Shown one piece after another: positions 9,430 to 18,219 of a DNA stretch of 64,000 nucleotides (positions within the stretch are counted from its first letter, which is position 1; every line of letters starts with the position of its first letter). The notes beneath the pieces were generated by a model. The model made no database searches, was not told the DNA's origin, and saw only the letters and a list, made by a program, of their open reading frames with translations. A program made the position numbers and the translations under genes. The stretch comes from Chengkuizengella sediminis (GTDB lineage: Bacteria > Bacillota > Bacilli > Paenibacillales > KCTC-33759): NCBI RefSeq assembly GCF_010078385.1, contig NZ_SIJC01000013.1:1-64000 (forward strand), written 5' to 3'.

Positions 9430-10215
9430 ATGAAAATCACCTCGTTAACAAACAGTCATGTAAAAGAATGGGTTAGACTTTTAACTAAAAAAGGCAGGGA
9501 TCAACAAAGTAAGTATATTGTAGAAGGAATTCATTTAGTTAAAGAAGCGATAAATAGTGCTAATGTAAAAGTAGAACATGTTGTGTATTCATATGAAAAG
9601 GGAGTTCCCTCTGAATTATTAGATTATGAAGAACAAAAATGGATAAGTGTTAGTAACGATATCATAAATAAATGTTCCGATACAAAAACACCACAAGGTA
9701 TTTTTGCAATCGTACATAAAAGAAATTGGAATGATACACTTTTATTTGAAGGTTCTGCTCTGGTTGTTGCTTGCGATGCTATACAAGATCCTGGTAATTT
9801 AGGAACGATTATTCGAAGTGCTGATGCAGTAGGAGCAACTGGGGTTGTATTAGGCAAGGGGTGTGTCGATTTATATCATCCTAAAACAGTTCGTTCAACA
9901 ATGGGATCTATTTTTCATTTCCCTATTATACAAAGTGATTTGGATGATATGCTTCAAAAAGCACAAAATCGTTCAATTCAAATATTAAACACAAGTTTAC
10001 AAGCAGAATCAAACTTCTATGAAACGGATTTAACTAAAGCAAGTTGGTTTATTGTAGGAAATGAGGGGAACGGAGTTTCTCAAGAATTAGATCAATATGT
10101 AAGTAAACAAATTAAAATTCCGATTGAAGGTACTGCAGAATCTCTAAATGTTGCTATGGCGACCACCATAATGTTGTATGAGACTTTAAGACAAAGAAAT
10201 TATAGAAATAATTAA
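9430..10215 (+). CDS. TrmH/SpoU-family RNA 2'-O-methyltransferase
   Basis: This 261-aa protein begins with a substrate-binding domain (KITSLTNSHVKEWVRLLTKK, then KYIVEGIHLVKEA). The SPOUT knot domain carries the three motifs: DPGNLGTIIRSADAVGA, IVGNEGNGVS and IPIEGTAESLNVAMA. It is expected to methylate ribose in rRNA or tRNA. It corresponds in context to B. subtilis ysgA next to sspI, but pheST does not follow here. It is translated directly after the RCK gene. Confidence 0.9.
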   Translation: MKITSLTNSHVKEWVRLLTKKGRDQQSKYIVEGIHLVKEAINSANVKVEHVVYSYEKGVPSELLDYEEQKWISVSNDIINKCSDTKTPQGIFAIVHKRNWNDTLLFEGSALVVACDAIQDPGNLGTIIRSADAVGATGVVLGKGCVDLYHPKTVRSTMGSIFHFPIIQSDLDDMLQKAQNRSIQILNTSLQAESNFYETDLTKASWFIVGNEGNGVSQELDQYVSKQIKIPIEGTAESLNVAMATTIMLYETLRQRNYRNN

Positions 10216-10216
10216 G

Positions 10217-10300
10217 GTGGATAACGATGCATCAAAACACAAACATAAGGATTACATCTAAAATCATCCACATCCATGTGGATAACAATGCATCAAAACA
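10217..10300. repeat. Direct repeat pair downstream of the TrmH gene
   Basis: The 23-base unit starting GTGGATAACGATGCATCAAA at 10217-10239 recurs at 10278-10300 with one mismatch. The second copy is preceded by ATCCACATCCATGTGGAT (7-bp stem). A similar short hairpin, TACCACATCCTTGTGGTA, occurs in the trpS leader. The rest of the gap to yunB holds a terminator and no gene. Confidence 0.55.
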
Positions 10301-10353
10301 TCCTGTTTTGAAAAGTCACTCAAAAGAGTAATCAAAATTTAAGATAAGGTCTA

Positions 10354-10392
10354 AAGAAAAGCATTAATATATATATGCTTTTCTTTTTTTTG
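10354..10392 (+). terminator. Terminator of the ktr-trmH operon
   Basis: AAAGAAAAGCATTAATATAT pairs with ATATGCTTTTCTTT, followed by a run of T. It lies about 140 bases after the methylase stop. Confidence 0.75.
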
Positions 10393-10542
10393 TGTTTGAA
10401 AAAGAAGCTCTCGTCTTTTTAAGGTTTATTTTGTACATCTAGAGCATAAATTTATTTAATAGGATGGGATTTCTTGCTAGCTTAGATATTCCTGAATAGT
10501 TGTTTAAGCAGCAATTACTAAGGTTTAGCTAGGGGGCATTAC

Positions 10543-11295
10543 ATGAGAAGAAAAAGAAGATGGAGAAGTCGTTCAGTAAAAAAAAGCAGCAAAAAGAAAG
10601 TGTTTTTCTTAGTGCTAATTATCTTTACTTTAATTACTGTACAAAGTTTTATTTTTATTGAGAAAAATTTAAGACCCCCTTTGATGAATGTTGCAAAAGT
10701 TAGAATTAAACAAATCGCTACTCAATCGATTAATGCCTCACTTACTGAACAAATATCTAAGGGGACAAATTTAGAAAAATTAATTGAATGGAAATACGAC
10801 CATACAGGGAAAATTACTGGTTTTATGCTAAATTATACTGAACATATGCGAATTGCTGCAGAAACTAGGAATATCGTTCAAAAAACATTAGATGATTTAC
10901 AAAGAATGCCTGAGTCCATTCCGTTAGGTCAAGCTTTGGATAGTGCAATTATTGCTTCCTTTGGTCCAGAAATACCGATAAAATTTGTACCTGCGGGTTC
11001 AGTATTGATTGATCTGACGACAAGAAAACAAGATGCTGGCATCAATATGATTCTTGTTGAAGTTTACATACACATCATTGCAGAGGTAACGATTATTATC
11101 CCTTTTGATACAGAAGCTGAAATTGTGGAGACAGAAGTTCCAATTACTTATTTATTGGTTGTGGGAGATGTACCAGCATATTATTTTGATTCCAATGGCA
11201 AACCCATGGATTCATTAAATGGAATGAATCCAATACCACCTATATCTATTCCACAATTTAATTCAACAGACGGAGAGGATAATACTGAAAATTAA
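10543..11295 (+). CDS. yunB: Sporulation protein YunB
   Basis: This 250-aa protein has a very basic N-terminus (RRKRRWRSRSVKKSSKKK), one membrane segment at about 20-38 and an extracytoplasmic domain. The domain contains IEWKYDHTGKITGFMLNY and PLGQALDSAIIASFGPEIPIKFVPAGSV, typical of YunB. In B. subtilis it is a sigma-E-dependent sporulation protein. It lies convergent with lytH and close to lipA, as in B. subtilis (yunA/yunB/lipA). The start follows TAGGGGG. Confidence 0.92.
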   Translation: MRRKRRWRSRSVKKSSKKKVFFLVLIIFTLITVQSFIFIEKNLRPPLMNVAKVRIKQIATQSINASLTEQISKGTNLEKLIEWKYDHTGKITGFMLNYTEHMRIAAETRNIVQKTLDDLQRMPESIPLGQALDSAIIASFGPEIPIKFVPAGSVLIDLTTRKQDAGINMILVEVYIHIIAEVTIIIPFDTEAEIVETEVPITYLLVVGDVPAYYFDSNGKPMDSLNGMNPIPPISIPQFNSTDGEDNTEN

Positions 11296-11309
11296 TAAAG
11301 AATTCAAAT

Positions 11310-11349
11310 AGGAGTGAAGAAGCATTTATTTTCGGTTTCTTCGCTCCTC
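11310..11349. terminator. Hairpin between convergent yunB and lytH
   Basis: AGGAGTGAAGAA pairs with TTCTTCGCTCCT. It overlaps the last codons of the minus-strand lytH gene and can act for yunB. No long T-run follows. Confidence 0.5.
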
Positions 11350-12339
11350 TCGTTCCCATTTTCTTAAATATGGATACGGGTCAAAAGACCATTCACTATA
11401 TCCATTATCGCGGTATAATCCATAATGAAGATGTGGAGGGAACTTCCCCTGTGTTCCTGGTTTACCATAACCTGAGCTTCCTACCCATCCTAACACTTGA
11501 CCTGGCTCTACAATGTCTCCTTGTTTTATTTCTTTTTGGTATCCTGATAAATGAGCATAATAGTGGTATACGTTATTAAGATCCCGTATTCCTATTCGCC
11601 AACCACCATATCGATTCCAACCCAAGACTTCAATAATCCCATAACAAGTACTTCGTACAGGTAAACCATGATGAGCAAAGATATCGGTTCCTTCATGAAT
11701 TCGGAATCCACCAAAACTTCTTCCTGCCCCCCAAGTACTGCGATATGAATGATCTGAACGAAGGGGTACAGGAAAGGCATGTTTGTATAAATCTAATGTA
11801 CCGTACTTTTCATAAATTTTTGCAAACTGTTCAATTCTTTTCACACTTCTTGAATTTTGATAATACTCCCATAAAGCAATGCGAAAATCGTCTTTTGATA
11901 AACCATATTTTAAGATGTGTTGTGACATCGTATATAAAACATCCTGGTCATTGTTCCAATCTGCAAGTCCATCTCCTGAACCGTCTCTTCCTCTACCGTT
12001 AAAAAACAAAATGGATGTTAAGTTAGAATCTTGTTCATCAGGGTTTAAATTTCCTACCCAATCTGATTTTTCAAAATTAATACTTATAAGCCCTTCTCTA
12101 ATGGGTCTTTTTTTTGGACTCGCTATACTTAATGATCTTTCATATTGATCAATAGCAGCTAAATAGAACCAAGGGATTTCTGTCACTGCACTCATTTCTT
12201 CAATCAATTGCTGTCGTTTTTCATAAATTTGTTTTAAACTAAGTTCTTCTGTTTTTGCAAACGTTGTTGAATTAATAAAAGAAACAATTAAGATCATAAG
12301 AATGAATATACGAAAGTAATATAGGAAATGTATTCTCAA
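11326..12339 (-). CDS. lytH: Sporulation-specific M23 peptidase, LytH-like L-Ala-D-Glu endopeptidase
   Basis: This 337-aa exported protein has a signal peptide or membrane anchor (about residues 2-28). A helical domain with WFYLAAIDQYER and GLADWNNDQDVLY follows, then a C-terminal LytM/M23 zinc-peptidase domain. Zinc residues are visible in HEGTDIF and HLHYG. B. subtilis LytH trims peptide side chains to single L-Ala in spore cortex. I chose the TTG at 12339 because AGGGGGG lies just upstream; an in-frame ATG at 12393 has no ribosome site. Its place beside yunB and lipA supports orthology. Confidence 0.9.
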   Translation of the reverse strand: MRIHFLYYFRIFILMILIVSFINSTTFAKTEELSLKQIYEKRQQLIEEMSAVTEIPWFYLAAIDQYERSLSIASPKKRPIREGLISINFEKSDWVGNLNPDEQDSNLTSILFFNGRGRDGSGDGLADWNNDQDVLYTMSQHILKYGLSKDDFRIALWEYYQNSRSVKRIEQFAKIYEKYGTLDLYKHAFPVPLRSDHSYRSTWGAGRSFGGFRIHEGTDIFAHHGLPVRSTCYGIIEVLGWNRYGGWRIGIRDLNNVYHYYAHLSGYQKEIKQGDIVEPGQVLGWVGSSGYGKPGTQGKFPPHLHYGLYRDNGYSEWSFDPYPYLRKWEREERRNRK

Positions 12340-12543
12340 TATGATCCCCCCTACAAAAATTTTCCATCTATGTAGTTTCAGATGTTCAATCATTTGGTCT
12401 ATAATCTCATTGTTTTATAGAGTGCTCGATGGTATTTTGTATTATCCAATCCAATTTTTACAAAGGTGGCATGTTTTTTAATCCATTGTTATAATACATA
12501 TACATAAAGATTCTTAAGAACCCAGGAAGGGGTAGAGATAAAT

Positions 12544-13440
12544 ATGGCAATACAAACACCACAGAGAAAACCAGATTGGTTAAAAATAAAGTTGCCTTCT
12601 GGCGATGAACTTCAAGAATATAAAGAACTAAAAAAAACGATGCGGACAAAAACATTACATACGGTGTGTGAAGAAGCAAGATGTCCTAATATTCATGAAT
12701 GCTGGGTGAATAGAACGGCTACCTTTATGATTCTAGGTGACATCTGTACACGAGCTTGTCGATTCTGTGCAGTAAATTCTGGACTTCCAAATGAATTAGA
12801 TCTTCAGGAGCCTGAAAGAGTTGGAGAGGCAGCAGAAGAAATGGGCTTAAAACATTGTGTTATTACTTCAGTAGCTCGTGATGATTTAGCAGATGGAGGA
12901 GCTATGATTTTTGCAGAAACCATCAAATCTGTAAAAAAACGTCTTCCATTATGTGATGTAGAAGTTTTAATACCCGATTTTATGGGAAATCAAGAAGCTT
13001 TATATAAAGTATTAGATGCTAACCCAGAAGTGTTAAATCATAATATTGAAACGGTGGAAAGATGTTCTGACCGAGTTCGATCAAAAGCAAAATATAAACG
13101 GTCTCTTGAGCTCTTACAGCGCTCTAAATCATACAAAAGTAAAATCCCTACTAAGTCCAGTATTATGATTGGAGTAGGAGAAGAATGGGATGAAATTCTG
13201 CAAACGATGGATGATTTAAGAGAAGTGGATTGTAACATATTAACGATTGGTCAGTATTTACAACCTACTAAAAAACACCTTTCTGTGGAAAAGTTCTATA
13301 CACCAGAGGAGTTTTCTTTATTGAAAGAAGAAGGCATGAAACGAGGATTTAGCCATGTTGAAGCAGGACCTTTAGTTCGAAGTTCATATCATGCACGCGA
13401 GCAAAAGGAAGCAGCGAATGAAACGTTAAATGCTAGATAG
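12544..13440 (+). CDS. lipA: Lipoyl synthase
   Basis: This 298-aa radical SAM enzyme inserts sulfur into protein-bound octanoyl groups to make lipoate. It has both Fe-S clusters: the auxiliary motif [13 protein letters not shown] (about 41-53) and the radical SAM motif CTRACRFC (about 67-74). Typical LipA stretches such as [13 protein letters not shown] and [11 protein letters not shown] are present. The start follows AGGAAGGGG. It lies in the conserved lytH/yunB/lipA/yutD neighbourhood. Confidence 0.96.
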   Translation: MAIQTPQRKPDWLKIKLPSGDELQEYKELKKTMRTKTLHTVCEEARCPNIHECWVNRTATFMILGDICTRACRFCAVNSGLPNELDLQEPERVGEAAEEMGLKHCVITSVARDDLADGGAMIFAETIKSVKKRLPLCDVEVLIPDFMGNQEALYKVLDANPEVLNHNIETVERCSDRVRSKAKYKRSLELLQRSKSYKSKIPTKSSIMIGVGEEWDEILQTMDDLREVDCNILTIGQYLQPTKKHLSVEKFYTPEEFSLLKEEGMKRGFSHVEAGPLVRSSYHAREQKEAANETLNAR

Positions 13441-13526
13441 AAAAAATCTTTCATAAATTGCTTGTTCAAAGGGGATTTTTTTAAAGAACCTCTTAGACGA
13501 TTGAATATAGGAGGATAATTAGAAAG

Positions 13527-13808
13527 ATGATCCAATTTACAGGAAAGTCATTTGAACTTATTAAAGATCATAAAAATGGTTGGAATCAAGAAGCATTTCG
13601 CTCTAGATATAGTGAAGTGTTGGACCGATATGATTTTATTGTTGGAGACTGGGGATATAACCAGCTTCGATTAAAAGGATTTTTTAATCACGGTCATACA
13701 AAAGCAACTAAGGAATCTTCCATTAATAGCTTTGAGGATTATATTTATGAATATTGTAATTTTGGTTGTGCATATTTTGTATTAAAAAAAGTAAAAAAAA
13801 CAAATTGA
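13527..13808 (+). CDS. yutD: YutD family protein (DUF1027)
   Basis: This 93-aa protein has the YutD pattern: FELIKDHKNGWNQEAFRSRYSEVLDRYDFIVGDWGYNQLRLKGFF, with an acidic FEDYIYEYCNFGCAYFVLKK tail carrying two cysteines. Its function is not known. It follows lipA by 86 bases, as in Bacillus genomes. A good ribosome site (AGGAGGATAATTAGAAAG) precedes the ATG, and a strong terminator ends the unit. Confidence 0.88.
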   Translation: MIQFTGKSFELIKDHKNGWNQEAFRSRYSEVLDRYDFIVGDWGYNQLRLKGFFNHGHTKATKESSINSFEDYIYEYCNFGCAYFVLKKVKKTN

Positions 13809-13855
13809 TATTAAATTTATGAACACAAAATAAGATGTGTTACTTGTAATGCCAA

Positions 13856-13904
13856 CAAGAGCCGAAAAAATTCCCTTAAGGATTTTTTCGGCTCTTCTTT
13901 TTTC
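13856..13904. terminator. Strong terminator between yutD and nadK
   Basis: AAGAGCCGAAAAAATTC pairs with GATTTTTTCGGCTCTT and is followed by CTTTTTT. It serves yutD and, by its symmetry, probably the convergent nadK. Confidence 0.88.
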
Positions 13905-13924
13905 ATTGTATAGGATAGAAAGAA

Positions 13925-14731
13925 TTAATTTAAGTCGTTACCCACAAAAGCTTCTTTGACTCGATTCCAAAATGGAAAAGTACGATATCTTGCAAACCGA
14001 ACCTTTTTATGAGAAACACTACTGCGAATAGAAATGATATCTTTATGTTCAAACTGTAAATGATCTACCGACAGTAATATTTTTTGATTTGCTTTTGGAT
14101 AAATATCACAATGATGATGTTTTGGTAAAATAATGGGTGAACCTAAAGTTCTGAACACACGATTATTTATAGAGGCCATTTCAGCAATTTGAATCGCTGC
14201 TAATGAAGGATGAATAATTCCCCCACCCAAACCTTTGTTATAAGCTGTACTGCCCGATGGAGTAGATATACAAATTCCATCTCCTCTAAACATTTCAAAT
14301 TTATCATCATTAATATCGAGTTGAGCAACCAATGTGGCATGGATTCCTTTTATCGTAATTTCATTTAGCGCATAATAAATTCTTGTATCATTTACGGTTT
14401 TTATTTCTATTTGTACAATAGGATACTCTACGATAACGTCATCAGAATTCGCTTTTTTAGCCATGATTTCTAATAGATGTTCGATTTCATCTGGTTTCCA
14501 ATCTGCATAAAATCCAAGATGTCCAGTGTGAATCCCAACGAATGAAATGGTTTCAAGTTGTTGTACAAACTTATGAAATGCATATAACATGGTTCCGTCT
14601 CCACCAATTGAGATCACAATGTCAGGTGAAAATTCATCAAGAATCATATTGTGTTGTTTTGCTAATTTATGAAATTTGTCAGATAATTTTAAAGAAGTTT
14701 CATCTCCACGGTCCAAGACGAAATATTTCAA
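13925..14731 (-). CDS. nadK: NAD kinase
   Basis: This 268-aa enzyme phosphorylates NAD+ to NADP+. The ATP/NAD motif SIGGDGTMLYAFHKF is at about 41-55, with the conserved NE, DGICISTPSGSTAYNKGLGGG and SSVSHKKVRFARY stretches. The start is TTG with GTAGGAGG upstream. It resembles the YtdI/PpnK class of Bacillales. It may share a transcript with the upstream ylbJ gene, with a 66-base gap. Confidence 0.95.
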   Translation of the reverse strand: MKYFVLDRGDETSLKLSDKFHKLAKQHNMILDEFSPDIVISIGGDGTMLYAFHKFVQQLETISFVGIHTGHLGFYADWKPDEIEHLLEIMAKKANSDDVIVEYPIVQIEIKTVNDTRIYYALNEITIKGIHATLVAQLDINDDKFEMFRGDGICISTPSGSTAYNKGLGGGIIHPSLAAIQIAEMASINNRVFRTLGSPIILPKHHHCDIYPKANQKILLSVDHLQFEHKDIISIRSSVSHKKVRFARYRTFPFWNRVKEAFVGNDLN

Positions 14732-14797
14732 AAGTGTAACCTCCTACAAATCATTTGCTGTATACATCATATACAAAAATCATATATAAAACAATGC

Positions 14798-16027
14798 TCA
14801 CTTTTTAGGATGAAAAAGAACTTTAAATAGGAGATATATAAAGTACAATAAAAAAATACAAACAAATAAAAACGATATACTCCAAAGAGAAAAGGAGAGA
14901 AATGAAGAAATATATTCAGATTTTGTCTTTACTTCACTTACAGCAGGAAGGATAAATGAAAATGAAGATTGATAGGATTGAATTGGATCCCATATTAAAT
15001 AAACGAGTCCAGCAGCAATCAATCCATGAAGTAATCTGGCAATGAAAAAGGGTGTGTATCTTAAATTTGTAAAATGCAATATGCTGGCGATTTGAGCATG
15101 GACGGACAGTCCACTCCAAGAGACAACAAAAGCGGCTGCTGCAGTTTTGGCAATCAAACTGGTATTTGCCTCACCTGCTGATTTTGCACCTAAAGTAACC
15201 TCAAAGGTTCCGTTAATAATCACTTGACTGAGTTCAATGGGAAGACCTAATAAAGGAAGAAAATATTGAAATATAAAATAAAATAGATCCAAGAAATTAA
15301 TCTTCGTTAAAATTTCTAATATAACGGAGAAAAAAACGACGAGTCCACCGATAACAAAAATTAATTTAATGGAAGCTTCAACTGCTTCAGATATAATTAT
15401 GCCAAGAGTTCTACCATCTTCTAAGCGAGCTTTATGCATCGATTGAAAAGCACGAAATAAAATAAACCCTCTTTGCTCAGTTTTAATTTGAAATATGGTA
15501 TTCGTTGTGTTTTTTCCATGAAATCTCATGAGTAAACCAACTATTATTCCTGCTCCGTAATGTGAAATAGCTAAAATAAGAGCCAAGTTTACATCATGAA
15601 AAAAACCAACAGAAACAGCCCCAATTAAAAAAATGGGATCAGAAGTTGATGTGAAAGCAACTAATCTTTCACCTTCTACTTGATTGATTAACTTTTGCTC
15701 CCATAACTTAGAGGTTAATCTAGCCCCAACAGGGTAACCCGATGCAAATCCCATTGTCATGACAAAACCGCCTATTCCTGGTACTCGAAATAATGGACGC
15801 ATAATTGGATCTAAAAGAGTGCCGAAAAAATGTACAATACCGATACCTAACAGTATTTCTGAAACAACTAGAAAAGGAAACAGTGCTGGAAACAATACAT
15901 CCCACCAAATAGTGATCCCTCTTATAGCAGCGTTAAAACTGATCGTTGGATAAACTATAATGAGTAATATGAAGGTTAAACTAATTAACGGAATGATGTA
16001 TACTATGTATCTTTTTATAGGGAGCAT
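14798..16027 (-). CDS. ylbJ: Sporulation integral membrane protein YlbJ
   Basis: This 409-aa polytopic membrane protein has about eight to ten hydrophobic segments. Family hallmarks are ITIWWDVLFPALFPFLVVSE, MGFASGYPVGA and AAAFVVSWSGLSVHAQIASIL, from a nucleoside-recognition (Gate) type domain. In B. subtilis YlbJ is sigma-E controlled and needed for heat-resistant spores. The start follows TTAGGAGG. Here it sits next to nadK rather than with ylb genes. Confidence 0.9.
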   Translation of the reverse strand: MLPIKRYIVYIIPLISLTFILLIIVYPTISFNAAIRGITIWWDVLFPALFPFLVVSEILLGIGIVHFFGTLLDPIMRPLFRVPGIGGFVMTMGFASGYPVGARLTSKLWEQKLINQVEGERLVAFTSTSDPIFLIGAVSVGFFHDVNLALILAISHYGAGIIVGLLMRFHGKNTTNTIFQIKTEQRGFILFRAFQSMHKARLEDGRTLGIIISEAVEASIKLIFVIGGLVVFFSVILEILTKINFLDLFYFIFQYFLPLLGLPIELSQVIINGTFEVTLGAKSAGEANTSLIAKTAAAAFVVSWSGLSVHAQIASILHFTNLRYTPFFIARLLHGLIAAGLVYLIWDPIQSYQSSFSFILPAVSEVKTKSEYISSFLSFSLWSISFLFVCIFLLYFIYLLFKVLFHPKK

Positions 16028-16238
16028 AAAGAGGCCTCCTAATGAATTTGCCCTTAAGGATCCTGTTCAAAAAGTCCTGTTTTTAGCAAGCTTGTCTTCT
16101 ATATCATAGTATGAAAATATAAACAGATTCATTCCGAGAACTGGGAGAGAGGTTGGATTATGATATAATAAATAAATAAAGTTCGTTCGTCTGTTACATA
16201 TTAAGGCAGAACAACCTAGAGTATTGGAGGGTTATTTT

Positions 16239-16610
16239 ATGGAAGAAAAATCAATATATGAAATCATTGGTGGAGAATCAACAGTTCGAAAAATCGTAGA
16301 TACTTTTTATCCAATTGTACAAGAAAATCCCGTCATCGGTGAATTATTTCCCGAAGATATTATGCCTGTCATGGAAAAGCAGTTTTTATTTCTAACACAA
16401 TTTTTTGGAGGACCCCCTCTATATTCAGAGCAATACGGCCATCCCATGATGAGAGCTCGACATTTACCATTTGAAATTACAAGAGAGCGTGCAGATGCAT
16501 GGTTAAGTTGTATGAAAAAAGCACTTTCTAAGATAGAACTAGATCAGCAGCTACAAACGATATTGTTAGAGCGATTATCTGGTCCCGCTTATCATTTTAT
16601 TAATAGTTAA
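16239..16610 (+). CDS. Truncated hemoglobin, group II (YjbI-like)
   Basis: This 123-aa 2-on-2 globin begins EKSIYEIIGGESTVRKIVDTFYP. It carries the group II features FLTQFFGGPPLYSEQYGHPMMRARHLPFEI, with proximal His75 and Trp88. Such globins bind oxygen or NO in the cytosol. I chose the ATG at 16239 because TTGGAGGG precedes it; the upstream TTG at 16224 lies inside that ribosome site. It is monocistronic here, not beside yjbH. Confidence 0.92.
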   Translation: MEEKSIYEIIGGESTVRKIVDTFYPIVQENPVIGELFPEDIMPVMEKQFLFLTQFFGGPPLYSEQYGHPMMRARHLPFEITRERADAWLSCMKKALSKIELDQQLQTILLERLSGPAYHFINS

Positions 16611-16651
16611 GAAACCTATTTTTAATTTTTATGTTACTCTTCTATATTGTG

Positions 16652-16673
16652 CCATTGAGAGGCTAGCCAATGG
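16652..16673. terminator. Possible weak terminator between the globin gene and yycC
   Basis: CCATTG and CAATGG can pair around a loop containing GGCTAGCC, followed by GAGAGTTTTATT. The stem is short and the T-run broken, so this is tentative. Confidence 0.3.
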
Positions 16674-16680
16674 GAGAGTT

Positions 16681-16833
16681 TTATTCGTTTGATTCATCCT
16701 TATCCTGTTTAGCTAATTCGGCTAATTTTTGCATTAATATATGTTGAGGCATATGCATTAAGTGCTCTATAGGTACATTTAATTTTTTGGCTAATGCCTG
16801 AGCAGTTTCTGGTGATATTTGTAATGGTCTCAC
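16681..16833 (-). CDS. YycC family small protein
   Basis: This 50-aa reading frame starts with GTG after AAAGGAGAG and reads MRPLQISPETAQALAKKLNV, then PIEHLMHMPQHILMQKLAEL, ending in an acidic tail. It matches the YycC family of Bacillales, whose role is unknown. The LMHMPQHIL motif with two histidines and three methionines is the most striking part. It is convergent with the globin gene. Confidence 0.8.
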   Translation of the reverse strand: MRPLQISPETAQALAKKLNVPIEHLMHMPQHILMQKLAELAKQDKDESNE

Positions 16834-17040
16834 TCTTAATCTCTCCTTTAATATGAATCTATATGTTCACCTATTTTCTTCACTTTTGTAGGTGTATATA
16901 TTATAACATTTTTAAATGATCTTGAAAGATCAAAAAGGCATGATAAAATGGTATTAGAAAACATTCTGACTTTTTTGACAATTATATATGGCTTGGTTTT
17001 CCATAAGTGAGAATGGTTAAATTATATAAGGGGTGATCTG

Positions 17041-18138
17041 ATGGGTAACAAGTATTTTTTTACTGGATTTCCAGGTTTTATTGCTAGTCAAATTATCCAA
17101 CAGCTTCTAAAGGACCAAGAGGACGTAGATCATATTTATGTGCTGGTTTTACCAACTATGTATAGAGAAGCCGAGATAGAAGCTGCTAGATTAATGAATG
17201 ATGGAGGTTTTGAAAAGGATCGTTTTACGATATTAGAAGGAGATATTACAAAAAATAATCTTAGTATATCAGATGATCGTCTTCAAGTCCTTCAAAGGGA
17301 AGTAACACATGTATTTCACCTGGCTGCAATTTATGATTTAGCTGTTCCTAAAGATATCGCTTATCTTGTGAATGTAAAAGGTACGGATAATGTAAACCAA
17401 TTTGTTAAACAGTTAGAAAATTTAAAACGATACATATACTTTAGTACTGCATACGTAGCTGGGGATCGTAAGGGTAAAATATTAGAGTCTGATCTGGAGA
17501 AAAACCAAACTTTTCAAAACTACTATGAAGAGACAAAATATGAAGCAGAAACACTAGTCAAAAAAATAGTAAACGATGTACCTACTACGATAATACGTCC
17601 TGGTATTGTGAAGGGTCATTCCTTTTCGGGTGAAACCATTAAATTTGATGGACCTTATTTTATATTAAACTTTATGGATCGCCTTCGATTCCTTCCGATT
17701 CTCCCATACATCGGACGAGGGGAAGTAGAGATCAACCTTGTACCAGTAGACTATATAATAGCTGCCTCTTGTTATTTAGGTCATGCTGATATTGGAGAAG
17801 GAAAAACTTATCATTTAACAGATCCTTCTCCATATAAAGTTAAAGAAGTATATTCTGCTATGATGAAAGAATTGTTACAAAAAAAACCTATTGGAAGAAT
17901 TCCAATCATGACTACAGATTTCTTTTTAAAAATCAAGTTTATTCGAAAGTTTTTGGGTGTTGAAAAAGAAGCATTGGATTATTTCAAGTATGAAGCAAGG
18001 TTTGATTGTCAAAATGCTGTGGAGGATTTGAAAGGTTCAGGAATTAGTTGTCCTGATTTCATGGAAATATTAGAACCGATGGTCACTTATTATAAAACAC
18101 ATAAACATGATCAAAAGAAACAATTAGTTATTCGATAA
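17041..18138 (+). CDS. SDR-family NAD(P)-dependent reductase, fatty-acyl-reductase-like NAD-binding domain
   Basis: This 365-aa protein has an extended-SDR Rossmann domain: TGFPGFIASQIIQQLL at about 8-23, then FHLAAIYDLAV, VNVKGTDNV and the catalytic YYEETKYEAE (YxxxK). It belongs to the male-sterility/NAD_binding_4 group, which includes acyl-CoA and carboxylic-acid reductases. No thioesterase or acyl-carrier domain is fused. The substrate is unknown. The start follows AAGGGGTG, and a perfect terminator follows. Confidence 0.82.
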   Translation: MGNKYFFTGFPGFIASQIIQQLLKDQEDVDHIYVLVLPTMYREAEIEAARLMNDGGFEKDRFTILEGDITKNNLSISDDRLQVLQREVTHVFHLAAIYDLAVPKDIAYLVNVKGTDNVNQFVKQLENLKRYIYFSTAYVAGDRKGKILESDLEKNQTFQNYYEETKYEAETLVKKIVNDVPTTIIRPGIVKGHSFSGETIKFDGPYFILNFMDRLRFLPILPYIGRGEVEINLVPVDYIIAASCYLGHADIGEGKTYHLTDPSPYKVKEVYSAMMKELLQKKPIGRIPIMTTDFFLKIKFIRKFLGVEKEALDYFKYEARFDCQNAVEDLKGSGISCPDFMEILEPMVTYYKTHKHDQKKQLVIR

Positions 18139-18152
18139 TTAATTTTAGTTTA

Positions 18153-18186
18153 AAAAATCACCTGATATTTCAGGTGATTTTTTTTG
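18153..18186 (+). terminator. Terminator of the SDR gene
   Basis: AAAATCACCTGATATTTCAG pairs with CAGGTGATTTT and a run of eight T follows. It also lies downstream of the convergent chemoreceptor gene. Confidence 0.88.
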
Positions 18187-18219
18187 TCTCTCCCTTTGAG
18201 GTTTGCCAGTAAGTTTTCT

